This document shows positions 4,601 through 5,621 of a stretch of 5,621 bases of DNA, in pieces. This DNA is from Collinsella sp. CAG:166 (GTDB taxonomy: Bacteria; Actinomycetota; Coriobacteriia; Coriobacteriales; Coriobacteriaceae): assembly GCA_000434535.1 (NCBI GenBank), contig FR878724.1, forward strand, positions 4,680-10,300, written 5' to 3'. Every line of letters begins with the position of its first letter. Position 1 is the stretch's first letter. The notes under the pieces were generated by a model. That model was not told the DNA's origin, searched no databases, and was given only the letters and a program-made list of their open reading frames with translations. Made by a program: the position numbers and the translations under genes.

Positions 4601-5621
4601 ATGGCATCGAAGAACCTTTTGCCCGTCGTCGCACTCTGCGGCGCGCTCGCAACCGGAACGCCTGTCGCCGCTTGGGCGACTCCCGTCATGGCAGACTCCT
4701 TACCAGCAGCCCTAAGCTCCGCATCAAATCCGTCGAGCGCCATTGCGTGTAAGCGTTTTTCGATCGCACAGGCTGCAATCTCAACCTCGGGATGCCTTCG
4801 TCGTAATACGGACGGTTCGATAGTCGTGGATATCAATCGTTCGAACAAGGCAAACGGCTCCCAGGCGGGGTACGCCGTCTGCACGTGGCGCTCGGTTGTG
4901 CTCGACGCAGATGGCGATCCGTGCGATTTGGAGCTGCGCATCGACATCGCTTCGGTCGATGACTCGGCGAACGGAGCGAAGGTCGCCTTCGACGGTACGT
5001 TTTTTGAGAAAGGAGGCGGTATATGTCTGGGCTGCTCCGCCGCGAATGCAGACGACACGCAGCCCACCCTCTCATTCACGGCATCGTTGCGGCTGACCAA
5101 AGCCGGCACCGATGCCATCGCGGCGGGAGAAGCGTCCCTGCTGTTCTACGCCGTCAGCGCCAAAGACACAGACGCTCATTTCGAGAAGCCAGCCGGATCA
5201 CTCAGCCTTACACGAGGGATAGAGGCAGGCCCTATTGAAATCGATGCCCACGCGCAAAGCAGGCAACGCATTCTTGCCGACCCGGCGCTTCTCGAAATGG
5301 AGTGGAACGGATCCGGAGCCATCGGAATTCTCCCCTCCGCGCTTGACGCCAAGACGCTCCCCCCAAACGACGAACCCATCAACGCAACCATACAAGAAGA
5401 GAGCACGGATAAAGAAGCAGGTGCGGGCGACACGCCGTCGCCGACAAACAGCGTCCCAGCTTCTTTCGAAACACCGAATGAGCCCGCTACCGATCCAAAC
5501 GATCCCGAGCTCGCGGACAGTCTGGGGCTTGCTGATCCTCAGGAGATCGATGAAGGTAACTGCTGCGTGCTTGCCGCGCTCGACCACACGACGACCGTCG
5601 ATGCAGCAAGCATCGAAGTTG
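4601..5621 (+). CDS. Large secreted cysteine-containing surface protein, N-terminal 340 residues (runs off right edge)
   Basis: Open without a stop from ATG 4601 to the window end; AAGGAGA (4590-4596) lies 4 nt upstream. Residues 1-31 look like a signal peptide (Lys4, hydrophobic LLPVVALCGALATGTPVAA, probable cut after PVMA). Residues about 50-206 form a first domain with strand-rich text: SIVVDINR (73-80), AGYAVCTWRSVVLDADGDPC (89-108), LELRIDIASV (110-119) and LSFTASLRL (157-165). Residues about 255-318 are a Pro/Asp/Glu/Thr-rich linker, after which a second domain begins with CC at 321-322. Exported cysteines are at 50, 65, 94, 108, 142, 145, 321 and 322, with CLGC at 142-145, suggesting disulfides. 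I do not recognise the family. Codons are more mixed (CGT, TCG, TTT) than in the metabolic operon. Context points to the major surface component of this operon; any C-terminal sorting signal lies outside the window. Confidence 0.82.
   Translation, partial: MASKNLLPVVALCGALATGTPVAAWATPVMADSLPAALSSASNPSSAIACKRFSIAQAAISTSGCLRRNTDGSIVVDINRSNKANGSQAGYAVCTWRSVVLDADGDPCDLELRIDIASVDDSANGAKVAFDGTFFEKGGGICLGCSAANADDTQPTLSFTASLRLTKAGTDAIAAGEASLLFYAVSAKDTDAHFEKPAGSLSLTRGIEAGPIEIDAHAQSRQRILADPALLEMEWNGSGAIGILPSALDAKTLPPNDEPINATIQEESTDKEAGAGDTPSPTNSVPASFETPNEPATDPNDPELADSLGLADPQEIDEGNCCVLAALDHTTTVDAASIEV

Noticed and set aside
4634..4639. Cys13 of the large secreted protein as a lipoprotein lipobox cysteine
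   Set aside because: The preceding residues are V-A-L, with Leu at -1 where Gly, Ala or Ser is needed, and hydrophobic sequence continues well past the cysteine.
4588..5118. A 176-codon minus-strand open frame opposite the large secreted protein
   Set aside because: The plus frame has a strong ribosome-binding site, a signal peptide and stays open to the window end. The antisense frame has no start signal or domain.

Overview
This 5.6-kb, GC-rich window looks like a chromosomal piece of a Gram-positive, high-GC anaerobe. My best guess is a Coriobacteriia member of the Collinsella/Olsenella type. That is inferred from three things: an Etf-linked lactate dehydrogenase operon with a ferredoxin-fused EtfA, a LAxTG-type cell-wall sorting signal, and the strong purine-rich ribosome-binding sites. 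No rRNA or other marker gene is present to prove it.

The left half (1-2481, minus strand) is a tightly packed three-gene operon read right to left. It encodes a long FAD-dependent 2-hydroxyacid (probably D-lactate) dehydrogenase, then EtfB, then the first 20 codons of an EtfA that begins with a [4Fe-4S] ferredoxin motif. The genes overlap by 4 bp or abut exactly. This is the gene content of the lactate dehydrogenase/Etf complex known from acetogens, in which lactate oxidation with NAD+ is driven by simultaneous oxidation of reduced ferredoxin (electron confurcation).

A 344-bp divergent intergenic region (2482-2825) separates this operon from the right half. It holds candidate promoters in both directions, a tandem TTGGTCA repeat, a short GAGACCGTCTC palindrome and a perfect 8-bp inverted repeat just before the first rightward ribosome-binding site.

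The right half (2826-5621, plus strand) has five closely spaced genes that probably form one operon. They encode: a 98-aa cytoplasmic protein that may be the leftover half of a PD-(D/E)XK-like nuclease domain; a 169-aa protein with one N-terminal membrane anchor and an extracellular beta-rich domain; a 199-aa secreted protein with a signal peptide; a 93-aa protein with both a signal peptide and a LAQTG wall-sorting signal but only about 26 residues between them; and the start of a large secreted, cysteine-containing protein that runs off the right edge without a stop. Four of the five are exported. Together they look like an unnamed cell-surface assembly, possibly anchored to the wall by the mini LAQTG protein. 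This is the part of the window most likely to hold undescribed biology. No RNA genes, CRISPR arrays, insertion sequences or convincing intrinsic terminators were seen.
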